DNA of 64,000 nt from JACMLX01 sp031374935 (GTDB lineage Bacteria > Gemmatimonadota > Gemmatimonadetes > Gemmatimonadales > Gemmatimonadaceae): the NCBI GenBank assembly GCA_031374935.1, contig JANMHB010000025.1:1-64000 (forward strand). Reading direction: 5' to 3'. The notes beneath the pieces were generated by a model. The model did no database searches and was not told where the DNA came from. It saw only the letters and a program-made list of their open reading frames with translations. Made by a program: the position numbers and the translations under genes. Below are positions 1 to 8,146 of this stretch, piece by piece. How positions within the stretch are numbered: position 1 is the first letter of the stretch; each line of letters starts with the position of its first letter.

Positions 1-938
1 GAGCTGACGGACTGCTCGCTGTGGGTGAATCGAATGGCCTTCGACAGCAACTCGCCCACCGACAGCACGTTCAGCTGATGCGGGCGACGGGACTCGGGGA
101 TGGCGACCGAGTCGGTCACCGTCACTTCCTTGATGGGCGCATCGTCGAAGCGCTGCTTCGCCGGTCCGCTCAACAGGGCATGGGTCGCGCACACGTAGAT
201 GTCGGCGGCACCGAGCGCCTTCAGCGCGCGAGCCGCTTCCGTCATCGTGCCGGCCGTGTCGATCATGTCGTCGGCGATGAGGCAGTCACGCCCCTCCACG
301 TCCCCGACCACGTTGACGACTTCGGCCACATTGGCGCGCGGGCGCCGCTTGTCGACGATCGCGAGCGATGCGTCGAGTCGCTTGGCAAAACCACGCGCCA
401 TCTTGGCGGCACCGACATCAGGGGCCACCACCACCAGATCCTTCAGATCCTTCTTGCGATAATGCGCGGTGAGCACCGGGGCCGCGTACAGGTGGTCCAC
501 CGGCACATCGAAAAAGCCTTGCAGCTGATGCTGGTGAAAGTCGAGCCCGAGCACGCGATCGGCACCCGCGGCCTGGATCATGTTCGCCATCAGCTTGGCC
601 GCAATCGCGACGCGCGGCTGGTCCTTGCGATCCTGCCGCGCATAGCCGAAGTACGGCATGACACAGGTGATGCGGTGTGCGCTGGCTCGGCGGGCCGCGT
701 CGATCAGCAGCAGCATCTCCAGAATATTGTCGGCCGGCGGGTTCGTCGACTGGATGATGAAGAGATCCGATCCGCGGATGTTCTCATCGATCCGGACGAA
801 GATTTCACCGTCGCTGAAGCGCGTCGCCGTGGTCCGGGCGAGGTCGACGCCAAGGTGGCGTGCGACTTCGTCGGCCAGCGCCGGATTGGCGGTTCCCGAA
901 ATGATCTTGGCGCCTGGCGCCAGCGGCAGTGTGTCCAT
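1..938 (-). CDS. prs: Ribose-phosphate pyrophosphokinase, 3' end cut by window edge
   Basis: Makes PRPP from ribose 5-phosphate and ATP for nucleotide, His, Trp and NAD synthesis; cytosolic. The ATG at 938 opens MDTLPLAPGAKIISGTANP, followed by ALADEVARHLGV, the usual PRS N-terminus. The last readable codons give VGELLSKAIRFTHSEQSVS, the usual C-terminus, so only about four residues and the stop are missing. About 312 codons are present, matching the family's 310-320 residues. It lies 11 bp downstream of the VanZ gene in the same direction, and the ispE / tRNA-Gln / prs order is common in bacteria. The identification is secure. Confidence 0.95.
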   Translation of the reverse strand, partial: MDTLPLAPGAKIISGTANPALADEVARHLGVDLARTTATRFSDGEIFVRIDENIRGSDLFIIQSTNPPADNILEMLLLIDAARRASAHRITCVMPYFGYARQDRKDQPRVAIAAKLMANMIQAAGADRVLGLDFHQHQLQGFFDVPVDHLYAAPVLTAHYRKKDLKDLVVVAPDVGAAKMARGFAKRLDASLAIVDKRRPRANVAEVVNVVGDVEGRDCLIADDMIDTAGTMTEAARALKALGAADIYVCATHALLSGPAKQRFDDAPIKEVTVTDSVAIPESRRPHQLNVLSVGELLSKAIRFTHSEQSVS

Positions 939-949
939 ATGGCAGAGCC

Positions 950-2344
950 TCAAAACCTACCGGCACCGGGGCTCCCATTCAAGGCCGAAGCCGAGTTCGG
1001 CTCTGGATCACGGGCGCCGCGATCGCCGCGTTCCACCAGGACCGCGACCAGGCCGGCCGCCGCCACGGTGATCAGGACGTCCGTCACGTCGGGATAGCGC
1101 CCCGGGATCAGGACCTGGCCCAGCTCGAGAAGGGCGGCGACGAGGATCGCGGCGCGGACGCCCGGACGAGGCTGTCCCATTCGCGTCCGCGCGGCGAGGC
1201 AGGCCCCGATGGCCGCGCCCAGCCCGGCTTTCTGCAGCACCAGGAAGACACTCGACAGGTCCTGTCGCTGAAAGAGCGACATCATGGGCACGAGCTGTCG
1301 CCAGCTGGGCATCGGCGTGCCCGACGCGCTCGTCACCCACGACGCCGGGCTCCAGGCCATGACGCAGCCAACCAGCACCACCAGCGCGCCAAGATGGACG
1401 GCGCGGGTACTGCGCGCGGTGACGGTCGCCCGCCAGCGGGGGATCAGCACCAGACCGAGCGCCAGCCCGGTGGCGAAGCCTGCGCTCTGCACCGGCCCGG
1501 TCATCGCCTCGCGCTGCAAGCCCGCCATGGCGCGACCGAGGTGGGCGGTGGCCAGCAGCGCGCCACCGATGATCATCCATGCCGCGAGCTGCCAGCGACG
1601 CAGCCGGCCGTTGCGGTCGGTGATCGCGATGGCGACGGCGACACCGGCCACAATCCAGCTGGTGACATCCACGGCGAGCGACCGCCACGACACGTCGAGA
1701 ACTGCAGCCGAGAGTACAAATCGCGCGCGCTCGAGCGGCGAGGACGACCAGCCGATCGCCAGCGTTGGCCGGGAGGAGGGGGCGAAGGCCAAGCCGAAGG
1801 CGGTGAGCATCAACGCGGCGGCCGGCATCCAACCCGGAATGCCGATGGTCGTGCCGCGGCGCATGTCCAGCGTGGCGCGCCGTTCCGCCAGCCAGAGCAC
1901 CAGCGCCCCGAGTAACGCGCCGAGGGTATTGGTGGCGACATCAGCGATACTCGCCGTCCGATACAGTGCGAACAGCTGTACGGATTCGACAGCCACGCTG
2001 GCGGCAAGCCCCCAGCAGGTCGCGCGAACGACATCGCGCCCGCGCGTCGGCGCGGGCGCGGTCAGCACCCAGGTGGCGCCCCAGCCGAGAAAGAGCGCGA
2101 CATTCCGGGCCGCATCGACCAGATCGCGGAAACTGAGCGTCGGATCGAGCGCGCGTTGCAATCGGGTGAGCGCGTGCCCGAGCGATGGGTCGAGGCCGAG
2201 TCGCAGGAGTGTCGCGATGGCGATGCAGACGAAGTACGCCATCCGCAGCGCGGTGGCATGTCGCAGCGCCAGTGCGGAGATGTCGATGCCGCGCGGTGAA
2301 GGTCGCGGGGCGGGCGCGCGCCCTTCGGCGCGGGTGGCAGTCAT
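950..2344 (-). CDS. Membrane protein with two VanZ-like domains
   Basis: A polytopic membrane protein of about 464 residues. The N-terminal half carries a VanZ-like signature (ESVQLFALYRTASIADVATN, leading into LGALLG) and the C-terminal half another (ELGQVLIPGRYPDVTDVL), separated by further hydrophobic segments. VanZ was named for a teicoplanin-resistance accessory protein, but most homologues have no known role, so I assign no function. The open frame extends upstream into tRNA-Gln; I chose the ATG at 2344, the first after the tRNA. The gene sits between tRNA-Gln and prs and is probably co-transcribed with prs. A tandem double-VanZ protein is less common than single-domain members. Confidence 0.8.
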   Translation of the reverse strand: MTATRAEGRAPAPRPSPRGIDISALALRHATALRMAYFVCIAIATLLRLGLDPSLGHALTRLQRALDPTLSFRDLVDAARNVALFLGWGATWVLTAPAPTRGRDVVRATCWGLAASVAVESVQLFALYRTASIADVATNTLGALLGALVLWLAERRATLDMRRGTTIGIPGWMPAAALMLTAFGLAFAPSSRPTLAIGWSSSPLERARFVLSAAVLDVSWRSLAVDVTSWIVAGVAVAIAITDRNGRLRRWQLAAWMIIGGALLATAHLGRAMAGLQREAMTGPVQSAGFATGLALGLVLIPRWRATVTARSTRAVHLGALVVLVGCVMAWSPASWVTSASGTPMPSWRQLVPMMSLFQRQDLSSVFLVLQKAGLGAAIGACLAARTRMGQPRPGVRAAILVAALLELGQVLIPGRYPDVTDVLITVAAAGLVAVLVERGDRGARDPEPNSASALNGSPGAGRF

Positions 2345-2358
2345 GAGTTGAGCAGGCA

Positions 2359-2429
2359 TTCCCCGACGTGGATTCGAACCACGATTCACGGCTCCAAAGG
2401 CCGCTGTCCTGCCATTAGACGATCGGGGA
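2359..2429 (-). tRNA. tRNA-Gln (anticodon TTG)
   Basis: The minus strand folds as a cloverleaf. The acceptor stem TCCCCGA pairs with TCGGGGA, the D arm starts GTC and ends GAC, the anticodon stem GCGGC/GCCGT encloses loop CTTTGGA (anticodon TTG), and the T arm has GTGG-TTCGAAT-CCAC. The discriminator is A and CCA is not encoded. It lies between ispE and the VanZ gene, in the widespread ispE / tRNA-Gln / prs arrangement. Confidence 0.95.
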
Positions 2430-2441
2430 TCGTGACGAAGG

Positions 2442-3386
2442 CTAACGGGGGCTGGATGGCGCGGACAAGATTTGGACCGGCGGCACGGACTCCAGCGTCA
2501 CCGTCAGGCCAAGCGTCACCGTGCCATCCGGCGGCCATTCGCGCGCGGCGGCGTGGAATTCGTCGGCGTGTGCGTTGGAGATGGCAAAGACGGTGGCCCC
2601 TGAGCCGGACATGCGAACGAGCGCCGCCGGCGCCGCACGGACCATCGATGCATGGACGGCGGCGATATCCGGGCGGAGCGCGAACACCGGGATTTCGAAG
2701 TCGTTGTGCGCCGACCGCTGCAGATCGGGCCATGAACCGAGGCTGTGCAGATCGCGGAGTACACTGCCGGCGGGTACGATCCGACCGTCCGCGCGCGCAG
2801 CGGCGAGCGCCTGATAGGCCAGCGCGGTGTTCACGCCCTCCCGGAACTGCGCATAGCGGACCATGCGCTGCGGCAGGGCGTCGAGCGCGAGCATCCGTTC
2901 GCCTCGGCCCCAGGCCAGCGCGCGCACACAGTCGGTTGCCAGAAACGGGACGTCTGCGCCAAGGCTTGCGGCGACCGCAAGAAGCGCCGTGGTGTCGAGC
3001 GGTGTCGGATTGAGCGCATTCAGGGCCCGCAGCACCGCGCCGGCGTCGGCACTGCCGCCTCCGAGTCCAGCCCCCGTGGGAATCCGCTTGGTGAGCACGA
3101 TGTCGATCGCGCGATCCACCGCTGGCCATCTCGCCGCCTGGCGATATCCCGCGGCGGCCCGCCAGGCGAGGTTGCGTTCCTCCGGCACATCCAGGTCGAT
3201 GTCGCAGCGCAGCGTGATGCCGGCGCCATCGCGGACGCGCACGTCCAGCGTGTCGGAGAGTGCGACGCGCTGAAACACAGTCTCGAGCTGGTGAAAGCCA
3301 GACTCTTCGCGTGCCAGGATGCGAAGATCGAGATTGATTTTCGCCCAGGCCAGCACCTGCGCAGCGAGGGCCGGTCGATCAGGCAT
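2442..3386 (-). CDS. ispE: 4-diphosphocytidyl-2-C-methyl-D-erythritol kinase
   Basis: GHMP kinase that phosphorylates CDP-ME in the MEP pathway for isoprenoid precursors. The protein (about 314 residues) begins MPDRPALAAQVLAWAKINLDL. It has the ATP-binding motif PTGAGLGGGSADAGA near residue 100 and the C-terminal glycine motif RMSGSGATVF. The open frame extends upstream, but the ATG at 3386 is preferred because AKINLDL is the conserved start and because it overlaps the stop of the upstream membrane protein by 8 bp, implying translational coupling. tRNA-Gln lies 12 bp downstream. Confidence 0.93.
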   Translation of the reverse strand: MPDRPALAAQVLAWAKINLDLRILAREESGFHQLETVFQRVALSDTLDVRVRDGAGITLRCDIDLDVPEERNLAWRAAAGYRQAARWPAVDRAIDIVLTKRIPTGAGLGGGSADAGAVLRALNALNPTPLDTTALLAVAASLGADVPFLATDCVRALAWGRGERMLALDALPQRMVRYAQFREGVNTALAYQALAAARADGRIVPAGSVLRDLHSLGSWPDLQRSAHNDFEIPVFALRPDIAAVHASMVRAAPAALVRMSGSGATVFAISNAHADEFHAAAREWPPDGTVTLGLTVTLESVPPVQILSAPSSPR

Positions 3387-4410
3387 CGCTGACGGCTGGC
3401 TGCTGCGTGGATTCGCGGAAGTCGCGGATCGACAGGCCCAGTCGCGAGAAATAGAGCGCACCCATCGCGGTGATCGGCACGAATGACAACAGGTGAAATC
3501 CGACGGCCCAGGTCACCGCGAGGGTGACCGGCACGCCATAGATCTGCAGTCCGGCCTTGGCGAACGCTTCGAACGGTCCGAAGAATCCTGGCGATGACGG
3601 GATGGCAACGCCGATGGCGATGAGCCCCTGCAGAAACAGGGCACCGCTGAAGGGGGCGCTGATGCCGACGGCGCGGAACGCGATCCAGAATGCGAGGGCG
3701 TTGACCAGCCAGTGGAGCACGGTCCAGACGACGACCCGCGCAAACCGCGACGGACTGCGAAGCACCGCGACGCCGGCGGTGGCATGCTCCATCAGCGTGA
3801 CCACTCGCGGCTCCCACTTCGGCATCACGGCCCGGCAGCAAGCGCGGGCGATGGTGATCACAATCTCAGGACGGAATGCGACCAGTACCGTGCCGATGAA
3901 GACCAGCAGCAGGACGGCGATACCCCAGGTGCCCACCAACGCCGTGGCCGGTCGGCCGGCGATGGTGGCACCAGCCGGAAAGCCGGGCGCGAGCATCGCA
4001 CCGAACATGAGTGCGAAGACGACCAGCGCGTCGAAGACGCGGTCGAGTGCGATCGAGGCAAAGGCGCTGGTGAATGACACGGCGCGTGTCTCGCGGGAGA
4101 TCGCATAGGCGCGCGCCAGTTCGCCGGCACGGGCCGGCAGCACGTTGTTGATCATCATCCCGATCGCGACCGCGCGCCACGCATCCATGAACTTGAGGCC
4201 TGGCGCGATCGGCTCGAGCAGCACGACCCATCGCACCGCGCGCAACGGGAAGATCGCCGTGGCCATCAGTGCCGACAGCAACAGCAGCCAGAGATTCGCC
4301 TCGCGCAGCTGCTGCATGAGGGCGTCGGGCCGCACATCGCGCAGCGTCCAGCCGAGGAGCAGCAGCGTCAGGACGGCACCGATCAGTGTCTGCCATCGGG
4401 TGCGCGTCAT
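3379..4410 (-). CDS. Lysylphosphatidylglycerol synthase/flippase-like membrane protein (UPF0104-type)
   Basis: Integral membrane protein of about 343 residues. It begins MTRTRWQTLIGAVLTLLLLG and has the signature RAVRWVVLLEPI followed by IGMMINNVLPARAGELARAY, typical of the LPG synthase transmembrane / AglD-like superfamily. These proteins are thought to flip or modify lipids or lipid-linked sugars; the substrate here is unknown. The in-frame ATG at 4410 is used because the upstream extension is Arg/Cys-rich and overlaps the preceding gene. Its stop overlaps the ispE start, so the two are probably translated together. Confidence 0.8.
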   Translation of the reverse strand: MTRTRWQTLIGAVLTLLLLGWTLRDVRPDALMQQLREANLWLLLLSALMATAIFPLRAVRWVVLLEPIAPGLKFMDAWRAVAIGMMINNVLPARAGELARAYAISRETRAVSFTSAFASIALDRVFDALVVFALMFGAMLAPGFPAGATIAGRPATALVGTWGIAVLLLVFIGTVLVAFRPEIVITIARACCRAVMPKWEPRVVTLMEHATAGVAVLRSPSRFARVVVWTVLHWLVNALAFWIAFRAVGISAPFSGALFLQGLIAIGVAIPSSPGFFGPFEAFAKAGLQIYGVPVTLAVTWAVGFHLLSFVPITAMGALYFSRLGLSIRDFRESTQQPAVSDA

Positions 4411-4423
4411 CGGGCGGAACCGT

Positions 4424-5887
4424 TCAGGTCGCGCTCCCGGCGAGTTCGACCAGGTCGAACAGTTCACTGAGCAGCGCCGCATCCTGCGTCGTCCCACTGC
4501 TGCGCAGCTGTCCGACGATGTGCTTCGCGCGCGACAGCGCGCGGGGACCGCGGTAGAGCAGCGTATCGATCGGCACCACATCCGGTTCGCCATCAGGCGC
4601 GGTGGTCGTCGGCGCTGCGCTGCCGGATGGAATCACGATCAGGTCCAATGGCGTCGCATCCAGCTCGCGCACCTTTTCCAGACTGTTGCTGAGCATCGCG
4701 CTCAGTGCACGACCGCTCGGCGCCGGTGGGGTGGGGCGCGCGACGGTCGGCGTCGGCACGAGGGTGGCCATCACTGGCGTGTTGCGGCGTGGTGTGAACG
4801 CACCATTCGGTCGGGAGGCGCGTTCGGACTGCACGCCCGCGCTGAGCGGGGTGGCGGCAAAGACGACACGCCGCAGTTCGCTGAGTCGCTGCGCGCGGAC
4901 GTGCGGCAACAGATCCTGCTGCAGGACGAGTGTCAGCGCCGTATCGAGCGCACCGGCGGCGGCAGCGGGCAACGGCGCGTGCGCCGTCAGCACCGAATCA
5001 CAGAACGCACGAATGTCTTCGTGCTGATAGCTGGAGGCGATGTCGCGCAGGGACACGAGTACGGGCCGGAATGCCGCCACCATGTCGGCGCTGGCTTCCT
5101 GCATGGCGCCTTGCCGCAGCGGTGCGAGTCGGGCACGGAGCGACCCGACCAACGGCGAGACATCGGTCAGGAAGCGCTGCGAGAAGGTGATCGCGGGATT
5201 CGGCGCGCGATACACCACGGCATCGGCGTCGTTGGCCGGCGCGAGTGATGCAATCGGAACGATGGGCATGTGTGCGTCGGACAAGGCGGCCACCCCACTG
5301 GCGGGGCTGACCACTGAAGCGGGATCGACCGAGCGCACGGCCGCCATCGTCGGCGGCATCGGGGCTCTCATCGGGGAAGGAACGGCAGGCGCCGAGGCGA
5401 CGTGATCGATCGAATTGAAAAAGGCCGTCACGGCCGGGTTCGGCTCGGCGTTGGGTGCCGCACCACGGGCGGTATCACTGCCGGCACCACTCTGCATGAG
5501 CTCGCCGTGTCTTTCGACGGCATCGAGGACCGACGCGAGCTTGCCACCGGCCGTTCTGGCGCGTTGGTCGTGGTTGTCACCCCAGAGCCGGGCCATTGGA
5601 ATCAGCGCGCGCAGCTCGGCGATGGAATCACCGACGGAGAGACCGAGGCCCGGTGTCCAGGCGATGCGGCCTTCGTTCAGCAATCGCGCGGCGCGCTCGA
5701 GACCGGAGGCGGCGTCGGCGAAGGAGCCGAGCCGGGCCATGACCGCGCTGCCGCGAAGGCCCCGCGCCAGTTTCAGGAACGTGGCCGAGTCCGGGCCCTG
5801 CGGCTCGTCGGTCGTCACCACTCGCTGGAGACGATCGACGTAGTCGCTGGCTTCGAGCACAAAGAAGTCGAGAAGGCCGACGGACAT
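4424..5887 (-). CDS. HPt-like domain protein with degenerate phospho-acceptor site
   Basis: A 487-residue protein. Its first about 110 residues resemble a histidine phosphotransfer helical bundle (FFVLEASDYVDRL, then FLKLARGLRGSAVMARL). The canonical motif is xHxLKGSA; here it reads ARGLRGSA, so Arg42 occupies the position of the phosphorylated His. The middle (about 110-250) is rich in Ala, Pro and Val and looks disordered. The second half is helical, with alanine-rich stretches, and ends LSELFDLVELAGSAT. No kinase or receiver domain is adjacent. If the similarity is real, the protein may be a non-phosphorylatable scaffold or chemotaxis/kinase-related regulator. Function unknown. Confidence 0.65.
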   Translation of the reverse strand: MSVGLLDFFVLEASDYVDRLQRVVTTDEPQGPDSATFLKLARGLRGSAVMARLGSFADAASGLERAARLLNEGRIAWTPGLGLSVGDSIAELRALIPMARLWGDNHDQRARTAGGKLASVLDAVERHGELMQSGAGSDTARGAAPNAEPNPAVTAFFNSIDHVASAPAVPSPMRAPMPPTMAAVRSVDPASVVSPASGVAALSDAHMPIVPIASLAPANDADAVVYRAPNPAITFSQRFLTDVSPLVGSLRARLAPLRQGAMQEASADMVAAFRPVLVSLRDIASSYQHEDIRAFCDSVLTAHAPLPAAAAGALDTALTLVLQQDLLPHVRAQRLSELRRVVFAATPLSAGVQSERASRPNGAFTPRRNTPVMATLVPTPTVARPTPPAPSGRALSAMLSNSLEKVRELDATPLDLIVIPSGSAAPTTTAPDGEPDVVPIDTLLYRGPRALSRAKHIVGQLRSSGTTQDAALLSELFDLVELAGSAT

Positions 5888-5975
5888 GGGAACGAGGTGG
5901 GGGAGCGGTATCGCAACAGACGACCCGCGACACCCGGAAGCTACATGACGCGGCGCTCAGCCTCCAATGCTGCGG

Positions 5976-6749
5976 TCAGATTGTCCCGCGCGCGGCATTC
6001 ATCACACCGCGCAGCTCGTGGATCGCACCGGCAATCCCGATGAGGATGCTTCGGCCGATCAGCGCGTGCCCGATGTTCAGCTCCTCGATCGGTTCGATCG
6101 CGGCCACCGGTGCAACGTTGCGCACCGACAACCCATGGCCGGCGTGCACGGCGAGCCCGATCCGTGCGCCTTCGTGCGCGGCCGCGGCGAGCGCTCGCAC
6201 CGGATCGGCCGCACCGGGATGGTGCGCGTACTGCCCGGTGTGCAGCTCGACGGCGGTTGCGCCAAGGTCCTTCGACGCCCGCACGGTGTCCAGATCGGGG
6301 TCGATGAACAGTGCCGTTCGTATCGCGGCGGCGTTGAGCGCGTCAATGGTGCGACGCAGCAGGACCGGATCGTGACGCACGTCCAGCCCGCCCTCGGTGG
6401 TGACCTCGGCCCGACGTTCCGGGACGATCGTGACCTGATGCGGGCGCAGCCGGAGTGCGATGGCCAGCATCTCCTCGGTGCACGCCATTTCGAGGTTGAG
6501 ACGGGAACGGATGGTGCGAGTGAGGGACTCCACGTCGGCATCCTGAATGTGCCGGCGATCCTCGCGCAGGTGGACGGTGATGCCATCGGCACCGGCGTCT
6601 TCGCACCAGCGGGCGGCAGCGACCGGATCGGGGTCGGAGCCGCCGCGCGCCTGTCGGAGTGTGGCGACGTGGTCGATGTTTACGTACAGTCGCTGCCTCG
6701 TCGCGGCTGGTCGTGGTGCGGCAGGATCGGGATTACCTTCGCTCGGCAT
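5976..6749 (-). CDS. pdxJ: Pyridoxine 5'-phosphate synthase
   Basis: Condenses 1-deoxyxylulose 5-phosphate with 3-amino-2-oxopropyl phosphate to give pyridoxine 5'-phosphate (DXP-dependent vitamin B6 route). The protein (about 257 residues) shows RLYVNIDHVATLRQARG, DAGADGITVHLREDRRHI, VTIVPERRAEVTTEGGLDV, FIDPDLD, VELHTGQYAH and HAGHGLSVRNV, all PdxJ landmarks, and the length is normal. The frame continues upstream, but the ATG at 6749 avoids overlap with the divergent lipoprotein gene, whose start is only 32 bp away, so the two probably share a small promoter region. Confidence 0.95.
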   Translation of the reverse strand: MPSEGNPDPAAPRPAATRQRLYVNIDHVATLRQARGGSDPDPVAAARWCEDAGADGITVHLREDRRHIQDADVESLTRTIRSRLNLEMACTEEMLAIALRLRPHQVTIVPERRAEVTTEGGLDVRHDPVLLRRTIDALNAAAIRTALFIDPDLDTVRASKDLGATAVELHTGQYAHHPGAADPVRALAAAAHEGARIGLAVHAGHGLSVRNVAPVAAIEPIEELNIGHALIGRSILIGIAGAIHELRGVMNAARGTI

Positions 6750-6781
6750 GTTTAAATCGGACTCATGGAGTGGGAAACGTG

Positions 6782-7237
6782 ATGCGACGGACCGCAGTAG
6801 CTCTGATGCTTGTACTCGGCGCGTGCCGCTCGGGTGGCTCGGCACGCCCCGCCGGGGTGGTCGGCGCCGTCGGCCCGAAGCAGGCGGCGGAGCAGTTTCT
6901 GGCGTCGATTCGATCGGAGGATGTTCAGGCCACGTCGATCATCTGGGGCAGCTCGAAGGGGCCGGCCCGGGAGCTGATCAAGGATCGGACTGAACTGGAG
7001 AAGCGGATTCTGGTCATGCAGTGCAACATCAACCACGACAGCTACCGGATTCTGAGCGATATCCCCCTCGACGCCCAGAAGCGGACGCTTCGCGTGGAAC
7101 TGCGCCGTGGTCAGATGACCGCCACGACCACCATGGTCGCCGCTCAGGGGCCGAATCAGCGGTGGTTCATCGAGAACACCGATCTGGCACCACTTCGCGG
7201 ATTCTGCTCGGGTCAGGCTCAGGAACAAAAGCGCTAG
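6782..7237 (+). CDS. Small predicted lipoprotein of unknown function
   Basis: A 151-residue protein with an N-terminal lipoprotein signal (MRRTAVALMLVLGAC; lipobox LGAC), so it should be anchored to a membrane through its Cys. The mature part includes GPKQAAEQFLASIRSEDVQA and RTLRVELRRGQMTATTTMV and resembles small NTF2-like/DUF4878-type lipoproteins, but I cannot assign it to a family. The ATG at 6782 was chosen because it puts the signal at the N-terminus. Its TAG stop overlaps the stop of the convergent epimerase gene inside a shared CTAG. Confidence 0.7.
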   Translation: MRRTAVALMLVLGACRSGGSARPAGVVGAVGPKQAAEQFLASIRSEDVQATSIIWGSSKGPARELIKDRTELEKRILVMQCNINHDSYRILSDIPLDAQKRTLRVELRRGQMTATTTMVAAQGPNQRWFIENTDLAPLRGFCSGQAQEQKR

Positions 7238-7644
7238 TATTCTGATAGTTCTATCAGGACGCCCCCGGTACTGGCGGGGTGCAGGAAGGCAATGCGCTTG
7301 CCTTCGGCGCCCAGTCGGGGAACTTGGTCGATGAGGCGCACGCCGTGCGCCGTGCAGCGGCGCAACGTGTCGTCGATATCTTCAACGGCGAAGCAGATGT
7401 GATGGATCCCGGGTCCTCGTCGAGCGACGAACTTGCCGATGGGGGAGTCGGGTGTGCTTGCCTGGAGGAGTTCGACCAGCGAGTCGCCGGCGGCGAAGCC
7501 GGCGATGTGTGCGCCATCGGCGTCGTCGAGCGGCACCGGGATCATGCCGAGGACGTCGCGGTAGAAGGGCAGGATCTGGTCGAGCGCGGCGACGGCGAGA
7601 CCGACGTGGGCGATACGGGTGCCGCGTGGTGCGGTATCTGTCAT
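7234..7644 (-). CDS. mce: Methylmalonyl-CoA epimerase
   Basis: Interconverts (R)- and (S)-methylmalonyl-CoA in propionate and branched-chain catabolism; vicinal-oxygen-chelate (glyoxalase) fold. The protein (136 residues) has RIAHVGLAVAALDQILPFYR, GIHHICFAVEDIDDTLRR and VLIELSEY, carrying the metal-ligand His and Glu positions of the family. The start ATG at 7644 precedes TDTAPRG; the frame continues upstream with a less plausible leader. No mutase genes are in the window. The stop overlaps that of the convergent lipoprotein gene. Confidence 0.88.
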   Translation of the reverse strand: MTDTAPRGTRIAHVGLAVAALDQILPFYRDVLGMIPVPLDDADGAHIAGFAAGDSLVELLQASTPDSPIGKFVARRGPGIHHICFAVEDIDDTLRRCTAHGVRLIDQVPRLGAEGKRIAFLHPASTGGVLIELSEY

Positions 7645-7703
7645 GATAGGAAGAACTTTAGCGGGGGGGCCGCACAATTGGCCGCCCACGACAGGTGAGA
7701 GAC

Positions 7704-8027
7704 ATGGCGAATGTACTGGCGGTGACGGACGGCGATTTTCAGAACGAAGTGTTGGACCACAAGGGACTGGCGGTGGTCGATTTCTGGGCGGTCTGGTGCG
7801 GCCCGTGTCGCATGGTGGCCCCGATCCTCGATCAGTTGGCCACGGAGTACGACGGCAAGGTGAAGATCACCAAGCTGGATGTCGATGCCAACCAGAAGAC
7901 GGCGGCGAGCTTCAACGTGCGCTCGATCCCGACGCTGCTCTTCGTGAAGGATGGCAAGGTGGTGGATCAGGTGATCGGCGCCCTGCCCAAGGCGCAGCTC
8001 CAGACCTACTTCGAGAAGCACGTCTGA
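7704..8027 (+). CDS. trxA: Thioredoxin
   Basis: A small cytosolic disulfide reductase (107 residues). It has the active site WCGPC within VVDFWAVWCGPCRMVAPIL, the cis-Pro motif SIPTLLFVKDG and the terminal helix of a classic thioredoxin. The ATG at 7704 follows GGTGAG; a GTG three codons upstream is also in frame. It is divergent from the epimerase gene (59 bp between starts). Downstream is a perfect inverted repeat that may be its terminator. Confidence 0.95.
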   Translation: MANVLAVTDGDFQNEVLDHKGLAVVDFWAVWCGPCRMVAPILDQLATEYDGKVKITKLDVDANQKTAASFNVRSIPTLLFVKDGKVVDQVIGALPKAQLQTYFEKHV

Positions 8028-8065
8028 GTCGGTGACGCGGGCGCGGCGCGCCTCGCGGGATCGCG

Positions 8066-8092
8066 ATGGGGTGCACATTGTGTGCACCCCAT
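8066..8092. terminator. Perfect 12-bp inverted repeat with 3-nt loop after trxA
   Basis: The arm ATGGGGTGCACA (8066-8077) is followed by TTG and then its exact reverse complement (8081-8092). It lies 38 bp after the thioredoxin stop and 55 bp before the rsmI start. The sequence after it is only mildly T-rich, so it may be a terminator without a clear U tract, or a protein-binding operator for rsmI. Confidence 0.5.
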
Positions 8093-8146
8093 TGTGTTTC
8101 GGGGCCGCCGTACCTTCCGCGGCACCTGGCGCAACCTTCCGAGATC

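Noticed and set aside
7234..7237. Overlap of the lipoprotein and epimerase stops as evidence of a frame error
   Set aside because: Both proteins end normally; sharing CTAG is an ordinary feature of tightly packed convergent genes.
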